DNA of 64,000 nucleotides. It comes from Tetragonia tetragonoides. Lineage: Eukaryota > Streptophyta > Magnoliopsida > Caryophyllales > Aizoaceae. Below, piece after piece: positions 1 to 12,600 of this stretch. The notes under the pieces were generated by a model. It had not been told where the DNA came from. It ran no database searches and saw only the letters and a list, made by a program, of their open reading frames with translations. The stretch covers positions 9,083,501 through 9,147,500 of the forward strand of contig CM076153.1 in the NCBI GenBank assembly GCA_038025085.1, in the 5' to 3' direction. Position 1 is the stretch's first letter, and each line of letters opens with the position of its first letter. The position numbers and the translations under genes are program-made.

Positions 1-136
1 ATGAGGTTAGACTGAATTTAGCACCTCATGATAACATATATATATGGCGACAAACTAAATGTTTTACATCTGAACAGCTTACATTAGGCTCACGATATAG
101 TTCCTCGACAGCAATGCCAAGGGAAAGGGTGCCGTG

Positions 137-3100
137 TTAGCTATCTGCATTCTCCGCTTTGGTTTCTCGCATCTGGCGCACGAATTGCCCACGAACACGG
201 GGTCTTTGTTCTGCTAGCTTCTTTCGGCTTTGATATCGCACCTAAATGTCATGATAAAGGAATGCAACCAAGTCATTCTGATTTTCCAGAATCTATAGAT
301 ATGCAAGGGCTGAGTTAATGTTGCTGTAAAATAATGGGATAGCAAGTGCCCAGAAACTATAAGCACTAAACTAAAGATATATTGAGTTATACATCTACAT
401 TACCCCAGTGTCTCCAAAGAGGCTCCCACCCAAGCAGGGTAAGGGAAGGGGATTAAGGTAAAAGCAACTTTACCCTTGGAAAAACACAGACTGTGTGCTA
501 AGCACGATGACCACCAGCAACATCAGAATAATTAAGAAGTGTCAATAGTTTGATGAGCCATATTGATTTAGTCCATATTTCAAGCCAAAAGAGTGGTGAA
601 TCTTTTCGCTCCATTAGAGATGGACATATTCAGATACATCTAGAGTTATTGCATGAATATCTTTGTCACTTCCAGTTCTCTAGAATGATCTACCTACCTT
701 CAAAAAGTATTCAGACTCTTGAGATTTCAACACAAGGGAGTTTCATCCTTGAATACTTTCGACATTGCTAGTTTAAGAAAAAAAATCTGTATATAGTATT
801 ACCTTTTTCTCAAAGCATCTTTCCTTTCGCTTCTGACGAAATTTATTTAAGGCAGCTTCTCGTAGTGCAGATCGGTTTTGATCTAAACCATTCCCATTCC
901 CATCTCCATCCCCATCCCCATCTCCATCCCCATCCCCATCCCCATTTCCACTTCCATTATCAGCACCATCTTTTGTAGCTGCCCCATTTTCATTGACCAT
1001 GTTAATTCCTTCGGCATTCACTGGTGTACTGCTTACATTATGTAAATTGCTCCCATGATTACTTCCACAGGCACTCCCATTTAAACTGCCATTAGCACCA
1101 GAATTCGCTTCAGTAGCCACTCTCCCAGTGTCAGAGGATCCACATTGCGGGGCCGTTCCATTTATGTTTTCGAGGGATAAATCATCGTGTTTTGGATCCT
1201 GCTTTACTTTCTTTACATTATAATGGTGATGGTGATGATGGTGGTGGTGGTGGTGGTGTTGGACCTGGACTGCCTGGCTCGTGTCATCTTCTTGTAACTT
1301 AACAACATTGATTGGTCCAGCACTGGCCTTGCTATTTCCAGATACTATAAGCTGAGGATTAGATACGTGGCCAGTTTCTGCCGGTTGGAAGGCAGATGAA
1401 CGGTGAGAAGATTTGACCGTGGATTTTGCAGGCACCTTGTTGGTGGCTGCAGCAGGCTTTGTGAAAGATCCATAGGTAGTAGAGCCCATGTCATTATTGT
1501 TACTGCTGTTGTTTGAATTTTGATACGGAGGAGTGCAATCAAAATGTGATTGCTTCACTGCTTCTGAACTATCATCCAATGGGGAGCAACTTCCAACATT
1601 CCCTGTTTGACATTGATTAGCAGTTGATCCTGTGTTGTACCTGCAATCATTTGGGTATTAGACATTGTCCATGACATAAATTTCAAGTTTCAATTTCCCC
1701 ATCATACCTCGTGAAGGCTGAAAGTTCTGAATGCCTGAGGATTTTCTGATCCGGAGCATTAGCCATTGTCCCAGCGTCTTCACCCAACCTTTTCAGACTG
1801 AGCTCAAGAGAAGGCAAACCATTGATATTTTCCATGACTTTATCTGTACTTTTGGCACAGAGTATACTTCCTCTGTGATGTTCATTAGTGCTGACAATAT
1901 CTCCAGCTAAGTTCATAGTCTGTTTAGTCCTTTCAGGATTTTCATTGCCCATCTCCAGCTTCCCCTCGTCAAAATTCCGACCATCATTTTTAAGGTCTGA
2001 CAATGAAGGTTGATTTTTTTCAGTGTTAATTGCCGTGGTCACCTTTATGCTTGGCTCTTTTAGCTGTGAATCTGAATTTTTAGCTGTCCCGATTTCCAAG
2101 TCCTTTCCCAGTGAAACAACATCTGAGATATGGTAACACTAGATCACTGAACAGTTTAATCTCACCAAGTACTCTTACAACATTTTAGCAGATACAGTAA
2201 CACGTACCAAGTTGATTATCCCGTATTTTATGTTCCTTCATGGTTACAGGCACCCAGCTGCTGGCAAATGCCTCACGTCTTGGATAGATGACCTGAGCAC
2301 AAGTGCTATCAGGAGGATCAGCCAGCTGGTCCCAAGAGGACATTGGTTGGGGACTCTCCGCTTCAGCAGCCCTTTTAGCCCATGAACTCTAAAACATTAA
2401 AAGAAAAAAATTAATAAAAAAACAGCAAAGGATATTTTCAACACTGTTGTATCACGGTATGAACTGCAGTCAACTTACCATCTTTCCAGAATATTTCAAA
2501 CTCAAAAACAAAAAAGGAAATGGTACAAATAAATACATGATCATATGTTTCAATTCCAGTTACTGAGTATCTGTGATATGGCAAATGGGAGAAAAAAACC
2601 TTGCTGACTTTCCATTTTCCAATTCTATAACTAGGGGTGTCGATGAATCTAGTAGAGCTCAAATATCAATTAGTTCAACTTGTGGTTATTTAAGAATGAT
2701 CAACAAGCTCAAAATTCATCAGCTCAAACTCAAGTCGTTTGTTTTTTCACAAGCTCGAGTTGAGTTCGAGCTCAATTCAAGTTTTTCTATCTTTCCTTAC
2801 CTTTCTTTGAAGGGATATCATAACATGAAATATAGATTTAATCATTAGTTACTTTTTCTTAACTAACATGGTTATCCAAGCTTTTTTTGCTTCACTATTC
2901 CCATGGCCATGGGCCCTGGAGTTAACAACCAAGAAAACATCTAGTGCCCTTGAGGGGACTCGAACTTGAGATTTAATCATTACTTATATACAAAAGAAGT
3001 TGAAGTATACAAGTTCACAAATTATATCTGAAGCTCTACGACAAAGCTCGAGAATTTTAGTTCATTCAAGTTCAGTAAAGCTTGTAAAACAATGAAAAGA

Positions 3101-6100
3101 ATAATATTATCCACACTCAAGTCAAGCTTAAGCCAACTTCAACTGATCTGATCTTGAGTATTTTGGGAGTTGGCTCACCTCATCACAAGCCTATCAGCAA
3201 CCTCTACTAGTCTAGTCACAAACTATAAGAGCTCTAATCCCTGACTCTTCTTTTGTTCACGTCATTCATGCCACTTTGATAATTTGATAATTCTTATATT
3301 CTCAGTTACTGCACATAACGAGTGATGTGCTTTCTAACAATACAATTGCCACGCTCGCAATCAAAGGTCTAAATTCTACAGTTCATGGAAACAATTTAGC
3401 TTCCAATTTCCTCATATCTTGCATCTGTTTAAACATGTAAACAATGGCCTTCCTGTCTCAAGTATTTCCACTTTTCCAGTTTCATATAAGATACCCTTCC
3501 ATGGTAAAATTCACCAGAAAATGCTAGCAACATTTGCAAAACACAAGTTCAAGTGGAAAACTTACGCAGATTATAGCAAGACATACTAACTACCCAAGTC
3601 TTTAGAACGTGAATATCAGTTAACCAAAATGGTTCATCCCTCTCTCTCCTCCCTCAAAAACCAAAAATTTGGGTCTATTAATGACCATTTGGTGTTCATG
3701 AGAGAGAAATGTGAACAAAACCAAATTTAGAACTTGAACAATATGGAAGCTTGTTTATCCGAGGCCCCACATGGCAGAAGACAAAAAACCTCCAAAAACA
3801 TTATCTTGCTTTTGTAGAAGAGAAAATTGGGAGGGATGAGAAGGTAGGAGAGAAGGGGATGAGCAACCAAGCTTGTTCATTGATAGTCATGCTCTTAGGG
3901 CCACATAAAGACATACTTGAGTCTAAATAGGCATTTGAGTTGGCTAAACCATATAGAAAGCATAGAAGATGTCCAAGATCCGGGATTCCCATAACAGTCA
4001 AGCAAGTATTCCTACCATTGCCACATGTTTGCACAAACCATAACAAAAGGTGTTAGCTTTACCTGGGTGCCACTTCCATTGTCACTTCCATCCCGAAGCT
4101 GTAAACCAATACTTTTGGTGTCATCTTCATCATTGCTTCCAGTGCCATTGTCAGACTCTTCAGCACTCTTTGCTCGTCTGGATTTCTCAGTTCGTATACC
4201 GCTCTCACTCCCACTGCCGCTAGACTAATCATAAATTGAGAAAGACATTTATAACAGATTAAGATAAAAACACCAGTTACCATATCCTCTACTGAATAAT
4301 TAAGATATCAGTTCCAAAAAAGCAACTAAAAAAGGGAGAAGGCGGCGGGGGAAAGAAAAATGAAAAGACCTAGTGGCATATGCACTATTGTGATTCATCG
4401 TATTGAGTTTCAGCATGCCCTTGCAGCTGGTAACTCAACAAATGAAAGCTGTATACACAGAATCAACATAGCATATAAGTCAACGCACACAAAATTGAAA
4501 ATGAAAAGCTACTTACACTGTTACACTTCCTCCAGACATGCTGCCAAAGGTTTTTAAGTTCATTTTTTCTTATGGGCTTGACCAGAAAGTCAGAAGCACC
4601 CTTGGACAGGCACTTTAAGACCATACCCATTGAATCATGTGACGACATCACTGCACATAACTCACAAAAGTTTAGGAGTTAAAAGTATCAAATGATTAAA
4701 TATCTTTTTAAGTAGGAAGAGGGGAAAAGATACAAAGAAAGACTCGAGAAGCATAAGTCACAGGTGGAACATGATATCAATAATAACAAGGAACAAGAAA
4801 CTCACTAATCACAGGAATATTCCGGCGGCTTTTGTGACTCATTATCTTGTACAAAAGACCAATACCAGATAAGCCGGGCATGACTACCTCAGTCAAAACT
4901 AGCTCAACCTGATTATTCAAGTCTTCTAAGACTTTCCAGGCTTCTAAACCATTTGGCACAGCTACAACTGCAAAAGATTATAGTTGAGCGAGAATCAGGA
5001 TAAAGTAATTGCCAAAAAAAGAATCATGATAGAGCTGCGTGATTTTCACTCTTGGAAAAAATTAATATTAGGAACAGCACTAATGCTTATATTTTATATG
5101 AAATCTTAAAGATCAAAATATATAGCGTATATGAACCACCTAAAGTGCTGCGAGGAATCAATTTTTCCGGCCAAAAGGTAACTATAAATTTACAACTGAC
5201 AAAAAGGTAATGACATAGCAAATTTGCCCCCTATCTAATAACCATGAGTTTGATATGCATACAGACAACAATTAAATGCAAGACAACAAACACTTGATTG
5301 CCAACTACTTTCTCACTTGTTATACAAAAGGAACTTCAGTTCGACTCTTTTAGCCTTCTACGTGGACCATTCCCTTCTTGAATTTACATCTCAGAAGAAA
5401 CCCACTGGGTTGGAATTGGAGGCGAACTGTATATTATAATTTGTTCTTTTTCTAACTTTCCCTTTAAGAGCATGGATAGCAGATCCCTCTGGAATCTTCT
5501 TTTGTAGTTTTTTCTAAAAGACTTGAACAATTGACACTAAAAACCACAGTCCTTCCCTATTTCAAACTTTATTTAGCAGTCTAAGATCCCAAAAAGGTTG
5601 AAGGGATTTGCTTGGACAGCAGCTTTGGAGAAACTCAACACCTTTAACAAGCCACAAGTGTTTGTACTCACCGACCAATCAACTGAGCTCATGTCCATCG
5701 CTTTCTTTCCCATCTATCTATTGGTCAAATGCTGTTAAATTCTCAGTGTGTCCATCTTCATAAATACTTTCAAAAGTAGCTAGTACAGTTAGTGACCTAA
5801 TGACATAATGAGGACCGCCATGAAATCCTGAGTATAAAATTGTATCACGTTGCACGGAATAAAGTGAGTGTTTATGAAATTCTCTCCGCAACAAACAGAA
5901 TATATCCTGTTCTTTCAACTGTTTTAGACAACCTAAGGAAATAATCCATTCTCTCCTCCTGCCAACAGTTGAAATGGTACTAGAAATGTAGTATGAAGGT
6001 CAACAGTCTTCTTGACACCCTTCCCTTGCACAACCTTTCCACATTATGCTTTCAAGGGCTAAGTAGAAAGCTTTTAAAATGCCACTTTCTACAAATAAGA

Positions 6101-6976
6101 GAATTCAGCTTTTCATTCACTAGCATCTGTTGAGCTGGTTGATTGAGGTTACTAAGCAAATTTCTATATCATGGGCCTCTTTAGTCTTTACTATGGTTTT
6201 TATAGCTAATTCTCAGTACCATTCATTTAAAATTTAGCACTTACTCTTTTCCTCTCTTCTACTCTAACATTTAGTCTCAAATTTTCGTTTGACAATGTGC
6301 TAATCAATGTTAAAAGAGAACAATATGAAATTAAAATAGAAAACTCAGCAAGAGCTGGATAGTACATCAACATCGACATTGCCTCAATGCCTCCAAAAAG
6401 GCTCCCACCCAAGTGAGGTACCCGGGGGGAGGGGGGTCGGTTGTACGCAGTTGGGTAGGTAATGTGGACCAATTTCATATTCAAAATACCTATTAAGCAA
6501 AAAAGAAAAGATTTCGAACACAAGCAGAGCATGAAACAGCTACAGGCAACAACTAACTCAAATCAAATTAATCCATTTGACAAACTGGCCAAGAATTCGG
6601 AAAGCTGCGCCTCACCTTCATAGCTACAGTTCCTCAGTAATGCACTAACAATGTGACGAGTTGGATCATCATCTTCCACGAGCAAAACCTTGAGAGATCG
6701 AACAGGGAGAAACCTATCCCATCGAACTACCTGCACTTGGGGTTGTGGCTGAGGCTTGTGAATCTCTATCTGGGAATGAGTCAAATCCCCTGAGCGTCCG
6801 TCTTTTGTATCCTCGGTACCCTTGACAATTCTCACTTCATCTTTCACAAAGAGTCCCACCCCTTCACCTGCAATCCTATCCCCCACTTCTTTCTTCTCAT
6901 CTTTGACCTGCTGATTAACTTCTGTTAACCCCTTGGCACCCCCAGCCCCATTTTCGTTTATCCTAACAATCGTCAT
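137..6976 (-). CDS. PRR7: PRR7-type pseudo-response regulator (PRR3/7 clade, BTC1-like)
   Basis: Circadian-clock transcriptional repressor, expected in the nucleus. Coding exons read on the minus strand: 6976-6616, 4967-4806, 4650-4517, 4224-4063, 2388-2208, 2122-1708, 1640-803, 241-137; phases agree throughout and give 785 residues plus TAA. A pseudo-receiver domain spans about residues 96-214: the acidic pair is present (VEDDD), but the phospho-acceptor position is Glu (LVLTE, E147), as expected for PRRs, and the lysine is K199 (LVKPIRK). An EAR-like motif LELSLKRL lies at 439-446. The CCT domain (about 732-774) is split by the last intron. Exon 7 also encodes 12 consecutive His (600-611) and a long Gly-Asp/Gly-Asn run. 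The first ATG is 6976. In the family, PRR5/7/9 repress CCA1/LHY and the beet paralogue BTC1 controls bolting. Which PRR3/7 paralogue this is cannot be decided without a tree. Introns 1, 4 and 7 contain SINEs. Confidence 0.93.
398..633 (-). mobile_element. SINE (family A) in the last intron of the PRR gene
   Basis: Minus-orientation copy of the SINE seen complete at 27541-27809 and 13998-14257. It shares the 3' segment reading, on the minus strand, as a GGGAGCCTCTTTGGAG-type motif followed by ACTGGGGTAATG, and the 5' half (TTTTGGCTT...ATGGACTAAA). A 9-bp target duplication ATACATCTA flanks it at 389-397 and 634-642. It sits in the intron that splits the CCT domain. It is more diverged than the other two long copies. 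Confidence 0.7.
2632..3240. mobile_element. Possible hAT-like non-autonomous insertion in PRR intron 4
   Basis: The stretch begins TAGGGGTGTCGATGA, a start typical of plant non-autonomous hAT elements, and continues with the AGCTCGAG-rich text such elements often carry. It surrounds the family B SINE. No convincing second terminus or 8-bp duplication was found, so the right limit is a guess. Confidence 0.3.
2848..2968 (-). mobile_element. tRNA-derived SINE (family B), 5'-truncated, in PRR intron 4
   Basis: Minus-orientation copy of the SINE at 12384-12506 and 29877-30039. The B-box region (GGGGACTCGAACTT on the plus strand) and the GGGCCC...GTTAAC segment are present, but the A-box end is missing. 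A perfect 14-bp target duplication AGATTTAATCATTA flanks it (2834-2847 and 2969-2982). Confidence 0.7.
6378..6465 (-). mobile_element. 5'-truncated SINE (family A) fragment in PRR intron 1
   Basis: Only the 3' part of the family A SINE is present, in minus orientation: the GCCTCCAAAAAGGCTCCCACC block followed by GGTCGGTTGTACGCAG. The middle is G-rich and rearranged. Target duplications were not found. Confidence 0.55.
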
Positions 6977-7541
6977 CAACCGGATTCAAAATGACCAGAT
7001 TCAACTATTGAAACTAACTCAGCTCCAGAAACAACCTCCACATGTGTTTTGGACAACCAACACATCTTCAAAAAGAATACAACTTCCACATGAAGTCTCT
7101 AATCATGAATTACCCCTATATATGCAAAGAAAAAAGGGCAAACTTTGCATCAGATTATAGGAAGATACTTAATATTCACAAACAAAGAAAGCACAGATAA
7201 CCACTAATTTCCATTTCTTATGTCTTCAAAATCCCAACTTTCAGTAACTTAATCAGAGCTGACCCAAAATCAAGAACCACTTTCATTACATAAGAAACCC
7301 CTAATACCCAACTTATTGGCTAATAATGTCAACCCCCAACGCCCAAAAAAAAAAAAAAATTAAAAAAAAAAAAAACAAAATTGTTCACCAAATTCCAGGA
7401 TAAATGAAAAATCACGAAAGCCAACCTAGAGAATTATGACCAAAAGCAAGAAAAAGCTCAAATCACCAATGATTAAGCTACTAAGAAAAAAAAAAAAAAA
7501 CAGAGGAGATAGAGAGAGAATCAGCAAATGGATGACTTACC
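6977..7541 (-). promoter_or_regulatory. 5' leader of the PRR gene with a probable 5'UTR intron
   Basis: A strong donor (GATG then GTAAGT, intron starting at 7540) and a plausible acceptor (TTTCAATAG, exon resuming at 7004) lie upstream of the ATG. They would place a 536-bp intron in the 5'UTR, an arrangement I recall for PRR7 genes. A transcript is needed to confirm it. The region has A-runs near 7350-7375 and 7488-7500. Confidence 0.45.
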
Positions 7542-7910
7542 ATCTAAACACCATTGATGAACAGCTCAGCAATTATGACCCACACTTACAGCCCCACAAA
7601 AAACCCAATCTTGAATCAACCCCAACTAACAAAATCTTGTCACAAACAGATATAAGGTCACAAAATCAAAATCAAACCAATTTCCCAGAAACAAAATTTC
7701 AATAAAGTTTCTAACTTTAAAATCCAAAACCAATTTAGGGTTCTAACTAGTTTACTTTAGAGATGTGTATGAAATGAAAATGAATGAAAAACAAATCCTT
7801 TGCCTTTTTCACTAGTGCAGATATGCGGCTAGCTCATACAATACAATACAACCCAGATAATTTTTTAATTTTAATTTTTTTGAGTTTGTTTATTATTTTT
7901 TTTTAAATGC

Positions 7911-8061
7911 TGACGTGGAAGAGTGAGGGGTCACAGGGACAGCCACGTAGATGACACGTGGGATAAACTTGCTGATGTGGACAATTGAGATCTAAACCAG
8001 TATTGAGAATAGTCTTTGAAGGATCTTAATTGATCTCACAGATTTTGGTTATGGGCACGTG
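7911..8061. promoter_or_regulatory. G-box / ACGT-core cluster upstream of the PRR gene
   Basis: Two palindromic CACGTG G-boxes are seen at 7955-7960 and 8056-8061, plus a TGACGTGG at 7911-7918 and a CACGTA at about 7944. They lie roughly 0.9-1.1 kb upstream of the PRR ATG. Such sites are bound by bZIP and bHLH factors (HY5, PIF, ABF types). Promoter function is inferred. Confidence 0.6.
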
Positions 8062-8192
8062 GCAGATTTTGGGGGCAGTTAAAGGTTCTTCCTTTTAATA
8101 AATCTAACCAATGATATCCTTTTTTTATTTTGTGACGATATTGCCCTTGTTTTATTTGACAAATTACGGGTAAAAACTTCCACTTCAGCCTG

Positions 8193-8201
8193 AAAATATC
8201 T
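8193..8201. promoter_or_regulatory. Evening element AAAATATCT
   Basis: An exact nine-base evening element, the binding site of CCA1/LHY/RVE-type MYB factors, lies about 1.2 kb upstream of the PRR ATG and 130 bp beyond the distal G-box. It is read on the plus strand while the gene is on the minus strand; the element is known to work in either orientation. Confidence 0.6.
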
Positions 8202-8209
8202 AGATTCGA

Positions 8210-9636
8210 GGCGCAATTTGCATTTTGGCGTCATACTAAATTTTCTGCCCACTTTTTTTGTCTGGAATTTATTTTTTTATTTTTTATTTATTTTATTTTT
8301 GCCGCTGTTTATCCAATGGATTTTTTATTTCTTCCCCATTTTTCGAAGTGCCTACTTCTTATCATCCAGAACGGAATTGCTGCTGTTTTTTCTCGTCTTT
8401 TATCAATCAATGGAATAACTTTCACTAAATTATCCCCTCTTTTTTTTTTTCTTTTATTGAGAAGAATTATCCTCTTTTCAAATCGTTCATCTGCTATGTA
8501 TACAAAATTAATTAATTCATAAAATACTCGATGATCGTGTCCTTTAACCATACTAAAAAATGAAGAAAGAAAATCATGTTTGCCAAAATTATTTATTGTG
8601 CGGTTGTTATATTGTATCGATAAAATTTCTAACTTTAGTATAAAACTTGTCAACATCGTGCTTGTACTTCATTAACCATTTTGAATCACAAGTTTACTTG
8701 GTTTTACTTGATAATTTAGCTAAACCTTCAAATCTTCAATATTTTTTTACTCATGGGAAAGATTGGTGCGGAAAACAGCAGAACATCGCGAAATAAAAGG
8801 TATTCTCAAAACAGTTAGACTCCTCAACATTCAATAGCACGCACAATCTCAATTATACATGGTGTGTATGATGAAAAATTGAAAATGTAATAGTCAACTC
8901 ACGGTAAGACTGTTTAATATAAGTTTTTTCGTTTTACACATATATTCAGTCGAATTTTATTGTCTTTGTAGATTTTTTGTTTCTTTTTACTCGTTTGAAC
9001 TTTTTTGTAGATGATGTCTCATGACTTCTACTTAATAAAGTCTTTTTTGTTAAAAGTACTCAAGCAACTGAGGGAAAGAGCACAAATCATGACCATAATC
9101 AACTAACATTATTGGAATCTAATCTAGAAAAACATGCCCTAAGACCTTTTCATACTAGCGGAGTATTGACAAGGCTACTGCAGAACATGAGATATGGACC
9201 ATATGGTTAGCTCAGTAGCTTAAACCATGTTATCGTGTCTTTGCTCATGATAAATTGATAACAAAGGAAGTAATACCAAATTCACCAACGAACAACATAG
9301 TCGTACTAGAATCAGCAAGCTTGTAAATTATCTGGTCAATTGCAATCAATTATCTCAGTTTGTTATTACAAACCAGTACTGAAGGAACCACAATCTCGAC
9401 TGATGAATGCAGTAAAAAGCATTATTACAACATCCACGAAATGCCATCAAAAACACCATATCTGGCGCCTGTGGTCCTGCGAACCTGAGAAAAAATCAAC
9501 CTTATATCCTAGTACCTGGTTTCCAAGCTTTTATTATATAGACTATCCGCTTCATATTTCTACTCATAATAACTATACAAGTGTCTGAAAAAATGATCAA
9601 TAACCTAAACAATTATGGTACAACATTCTTCAGAAT
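8210..9636. other. Spacer between the PRR promoter and the adenylate kinase 3' end
   Basis: AT-rich unique-looking sequence. Short reading frames here have no recognisable content. The right few hundred bases probably contain the 3'UTR of the adenylate kinase gene. No repeat or RNA gene is seen. Confidence 0.5.
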
Positions 9637-12600
9637 TCAAGCAGCGGCAGACTGACCGTCCTCATGATCGTCAAGGTTCAGAGCGTGCAGCAACCTTGGC
9701 CAGGATTCTGGAATTCCCCCAGGAAGATCAAACTGTAATAGTTTCCCCCGTTTCCGATAAAACTCCTCAACAGGTCGACTCTGCAGATGCAAGACCAATT
9801 CCGAAGTGTTGAACATTAGTAGAAGACACGACAAACACCACATGTCTCCGAGGGTTCAGCCAAAGGGGGCAGAGAGAAGGAATAGTAAAATGTTCATATA
9901 TTACAAACATCACATGTCTCCACCCCAAAGAACAAAAGAAGACTACCATGATCGCATAATTGATTTTGAGGGTTCAGCCAAAGGGGACAGACAGAAGGAA
10001 AGAAAATATTCATACTCTACAAAGTACAAACTTCCCGTCTCCCTCACCATGATTGTCCTCCCTCTTTTGTCTTGCCCCATTTTTTGCTAAAATAATGTAA
10101 AATTAGGGAAATTTTGTTTGCATATTGACAATATTTACCGTACATCCTCATCTAATTATTAAAATTAGTAATTAGTAATGTACAGTAATTAGTAGTAACA
10201 GATTCGACGTAAAAAAATATTGCTTAATTCACAGAAAAGATCAACTCAGACAATCATAGTAAGATGTACGGTTTGTAAGATACCATTTCATTGTAGATTC
10301 GCAGTCTCTCCTTCACTATTTCTTCTTTATCATCGGAGCGAGTGATAAGCTTTGATGCACACTCAGGCGGAGGAAGAAGTGGAGCCATGTACAATCCAGG
10401 GCTGTCATTGTCACCCTTTATGTCAATGCATGCAACATTGTAGTTTCCACCACATTCACTACAAATCCTTCTCCCAAGGCATTTTGCAATTAAGGCCTCC
10501 TCTCGAAGCTTAAGATTGACCACCAAGTCTATATCAATAACTCCCTCCAAAATATCCTGTCACAGAAGCAAAGCATAATGATCTAAGCATAAACTGATGT
10601 TCAGAACAGCAATTACAGGAAAGCTCAAAAAGGACATCATTAAACTTGAGACTCCCAAAACAAAATGGAATACTGAAATCCTCTAACTTATCTACAACTT
10701 GCCCACTTATGTAGGTTAGTCAAGATGACCTAATTAGCAAAGTAACTAACTGCCAATTATGGATTAAACTTACCTTCCAAATGTCTCCGAAAGCTTTCAG
10801 GAGCAATTTGTTCATAACTCTTGATATGGCTAACATAACGTGCATTCAGCAACACTGTCAGTAATGGATGAAGTGGTCTACAGCGATAACGGTTTGAGAT
10901 CCACAAATGAAGAATAATACTCCTGATGGAATTAGTGTATCAGGTGGTCATTCATTTCTTTGGGATCGGGTTCAAGCACAAGCAGAGAAGCCAGGGTAAT
11001 GTGATAACACAGTACCCTAACGGGAAGGGCTTTTCCAGGAAAGAGAGTCCTCTGAACCTTTTCAAGTGCAAGAACCGCAAACTAATATCACATTATATTC
11101 CTCCTCACGAAATAACATACCACAACAAATATAATCATTGGATACTCTGCTCCCTTTCCCATTGGACCAGGGTTGAATAGCACAAGCCCTTTGCTGGTTC
11201 CTAAAGGGAGCACCCAATCTCCTTAAAGAGAGAGGAGATTAGCACCTCGTCAGCATGTACATGAAACTATGTCCCAGTTCTACTCTAAGGAATCACCCAC
11301 TTGCTCCTAAAATATCCTTGAAGTAGGCCAGGGCCTTGTACATACAAACTCTTAGCTTCATATAATATTTTCTCATGGCATGATTTAATTCTGTGACACT
11401 ACATAAAACCAAACCTAAACCAATCAAGGTGATTAAAATAGGATATATGAAAACACATCACTAATAGTGGGGTTACTTCTTTCTTTTCTTTTTTTTTTTT
11501 TTTTGATAAGAAAAATTTTCCATTAATTATAAAAGAGATTAATTCAAAAAGAAAAAAAGACAAGGAGTCCTCAAAAGCAAAAGAAGTAAACTACAAATCC
11601 CTCCATTGCCGTTGAATGTCAGTAAGAGGCACCCCTTAAAAGGCACCAGTGGTCTTGGCCCAAAAAGTTGCCAAATAAACCACACGATGCCAAACATTGT
11701 CAACTGTCCTACCAACCCCATCAAAGATCCTACAGTTGCGCTCCAACCAAGGGCACCATAAAATAGCAAATGATCTGCAACGCCAGAATAATCTATGCTC
11801 CTTACTCCCCCCCCCCCCCCAACCCAACATACCAAGTCTGTAAGTGCTGGCTGATCACAGCAGGTTGGAAATGGTGGTATTATATTGGGCACTACAGTAT
11901 AATAGAAGCCTACAATTGCAGTTGAAAGATGTTTAATTTTATTCTAAAATGGTGATGATCCCCCCCCCTCCCTTTTCACCCTTTGGAGGGAAGCAGATAA
12001 GTTGATTAAAACAGATTTCAAACCCAAATCCACCTACATCTCAAAGTATTCAGGCCCACAACAATGTATGTTTGGTTCCACCACTAGAACTAGAAGCAAG
12101 GATACACAAAGTTCTAAATCCTTAAGCTTTCTCCTTCATCGCCACTCTTATTCTCTCTAGCAACATATATCCTCTAGCTTAATATGTCATCTCCTCCCTT
12201 CTGTCTCTACTTATTACATAGTTGCATCCTCCCCCCACTCTGCACCCCCCTCTTCTGTTTCTCTTACCTGTGCCTTTTAATGTTTCATACACGGGTTTAA
12301 CAGCACGAAGCCAGACTTGTCCCTCTGTTAGTAATATTTCTAATTTGGTTCCATCACCAGAATCAAAAGCAAGGCCATACAAACCCTGAGGGGGTAGCTC
12401 AGCTGGTAAGACCTTTGAGATTTGTTCCAGGTCCCAGGTTCGAGTCTACTCAGGGCCACTTGGTCGTTAACTTCAGGGCCCATGGTTAAAAAAAAAAAAA
12501 AAAAAACAAGGCCATACAAAGTTCTTAAGCCTTAAAGCTTTCTCCTTTACCGCCACTCCTACTCTCTGGCAATATATCTCCTCTTGCTAATATCTCATAT

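Noticed and set aside
4025..4283. Frames on both strands around PRR exon 4
   Set aside because: They are shadows of the real exon 4224-4063 in other frames.
12388..12460. tRNA gene
   Set aside because: A-box and B-box are good, but there is no acceptor stem pairing, and a poly(A) tail plus 14-bp target duplication show it is a SINE.
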